12,666 nucleotides of DNA from Bacillota bacterium. Lineage in GTDB: Bacteria; Bacillota; Dethiobacteria; Dethiobacterales; Dethiobacteraceae. Numbering within the stretch: the stretch's first letter is position 1; each line of letters starts with the position of its first letter. Made by a program: the position numbers and the translations under genes. The notes under the pieces were generated by a model. That model made no database searches, was not told where the DNA came from, and saw only the letters and a program-made list of their open reading frames with translations. The stretch is taken from positions 1 through 12,666 of the forward strand of contig JAAZJT010000146.1 of the NCBI GenBank assembly GCA_012800215.1. Direction: 5' to 3'. Shown here one piece after another: positions 12,624 to 12,666 of this stretch.

Positions 12624-12666
12624 CTGATTTTACCGCCCGTTAGGTGTATAATGATTAAATAACCGG

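Noticed and set aside
1..12666. Insertion sequences, prophage, CRISPR arrays, tRNA or rRNA genes
   Set aside because: No transposase, integrase, regularly spaced repeats or tRNA-like cloverleaf were seen; genes are intact and closely packed.

Overview
The window reads as chromosomal DNA of an anaerobic, low-to-moderate-GC Firmicute, most likely a clostridial or Peptococcaceae-like lineage. The signs are strong GGAGG-type ribosome binding sites, sigma-A-like promoters, a two-subunit oxygen-labile class I fumarase, a CsoR/CopZ copper pair and a selenium-dependent tRNA enzyme. The genus cannot be fixed from the sequence alone. There are no mobile elements, CRISPR arrays, rRNA or tRNA genes, and no gene-free stretch longer than about 200 bases.

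Region 1 (about 100-5130) is carbon metabolism. Fumarase alpha and beta subunits and a malic enzyme form a tight operon, with gaps of 14 and 11 nt between the chosen reading frames. Together they interconvert fumarate, malate and pyruvate. A separately promoted acetyl-CoA synthetase follows, then a hairpin terminator candidate.

Region 2 (about 5195-10045) mixes RNA modification and proteolysis. In order it holds a TtcA-like tRNA thiolase, a Lon-like AAA+ protease that overlaps it by 26 nt, MnmH (tRNA 2-selenouridine synthase) and TrmL (tRNA position-34 2'-O-methyltransferase). The three tRNA enzymes all belong to families that act on the anticodon loop (positions 32 and 34).

Region 3 (about 10065-10716) is a small copper-response unit, csoR-copZ. 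A G-rich inverted repeat between promoter and csoR start probably serves as both operator and ribosome binding site. The unit ends in a very strong bidirectional terminator shared with the convergent gene.

Region 4 (10736-12623) holds a minus-strand AI-2E-family permease, a divergent small two-helix membrane protein, and a minus-strand membrane-anchored coiled-coil protein. The last two converge and overlap by 50 nt at their 3' ends. Neither could be assigned a function.

I see no clear evidence of a wholly new system. The observations most worth following are the anticodon-loop modification cluster with an embedded Lon-like protease, the combined operator/ribosome-binding site of csoR, the two competing start codons of acetyl-CoA synthetase, and the uncharacterised overlapping membrane-protein pair.
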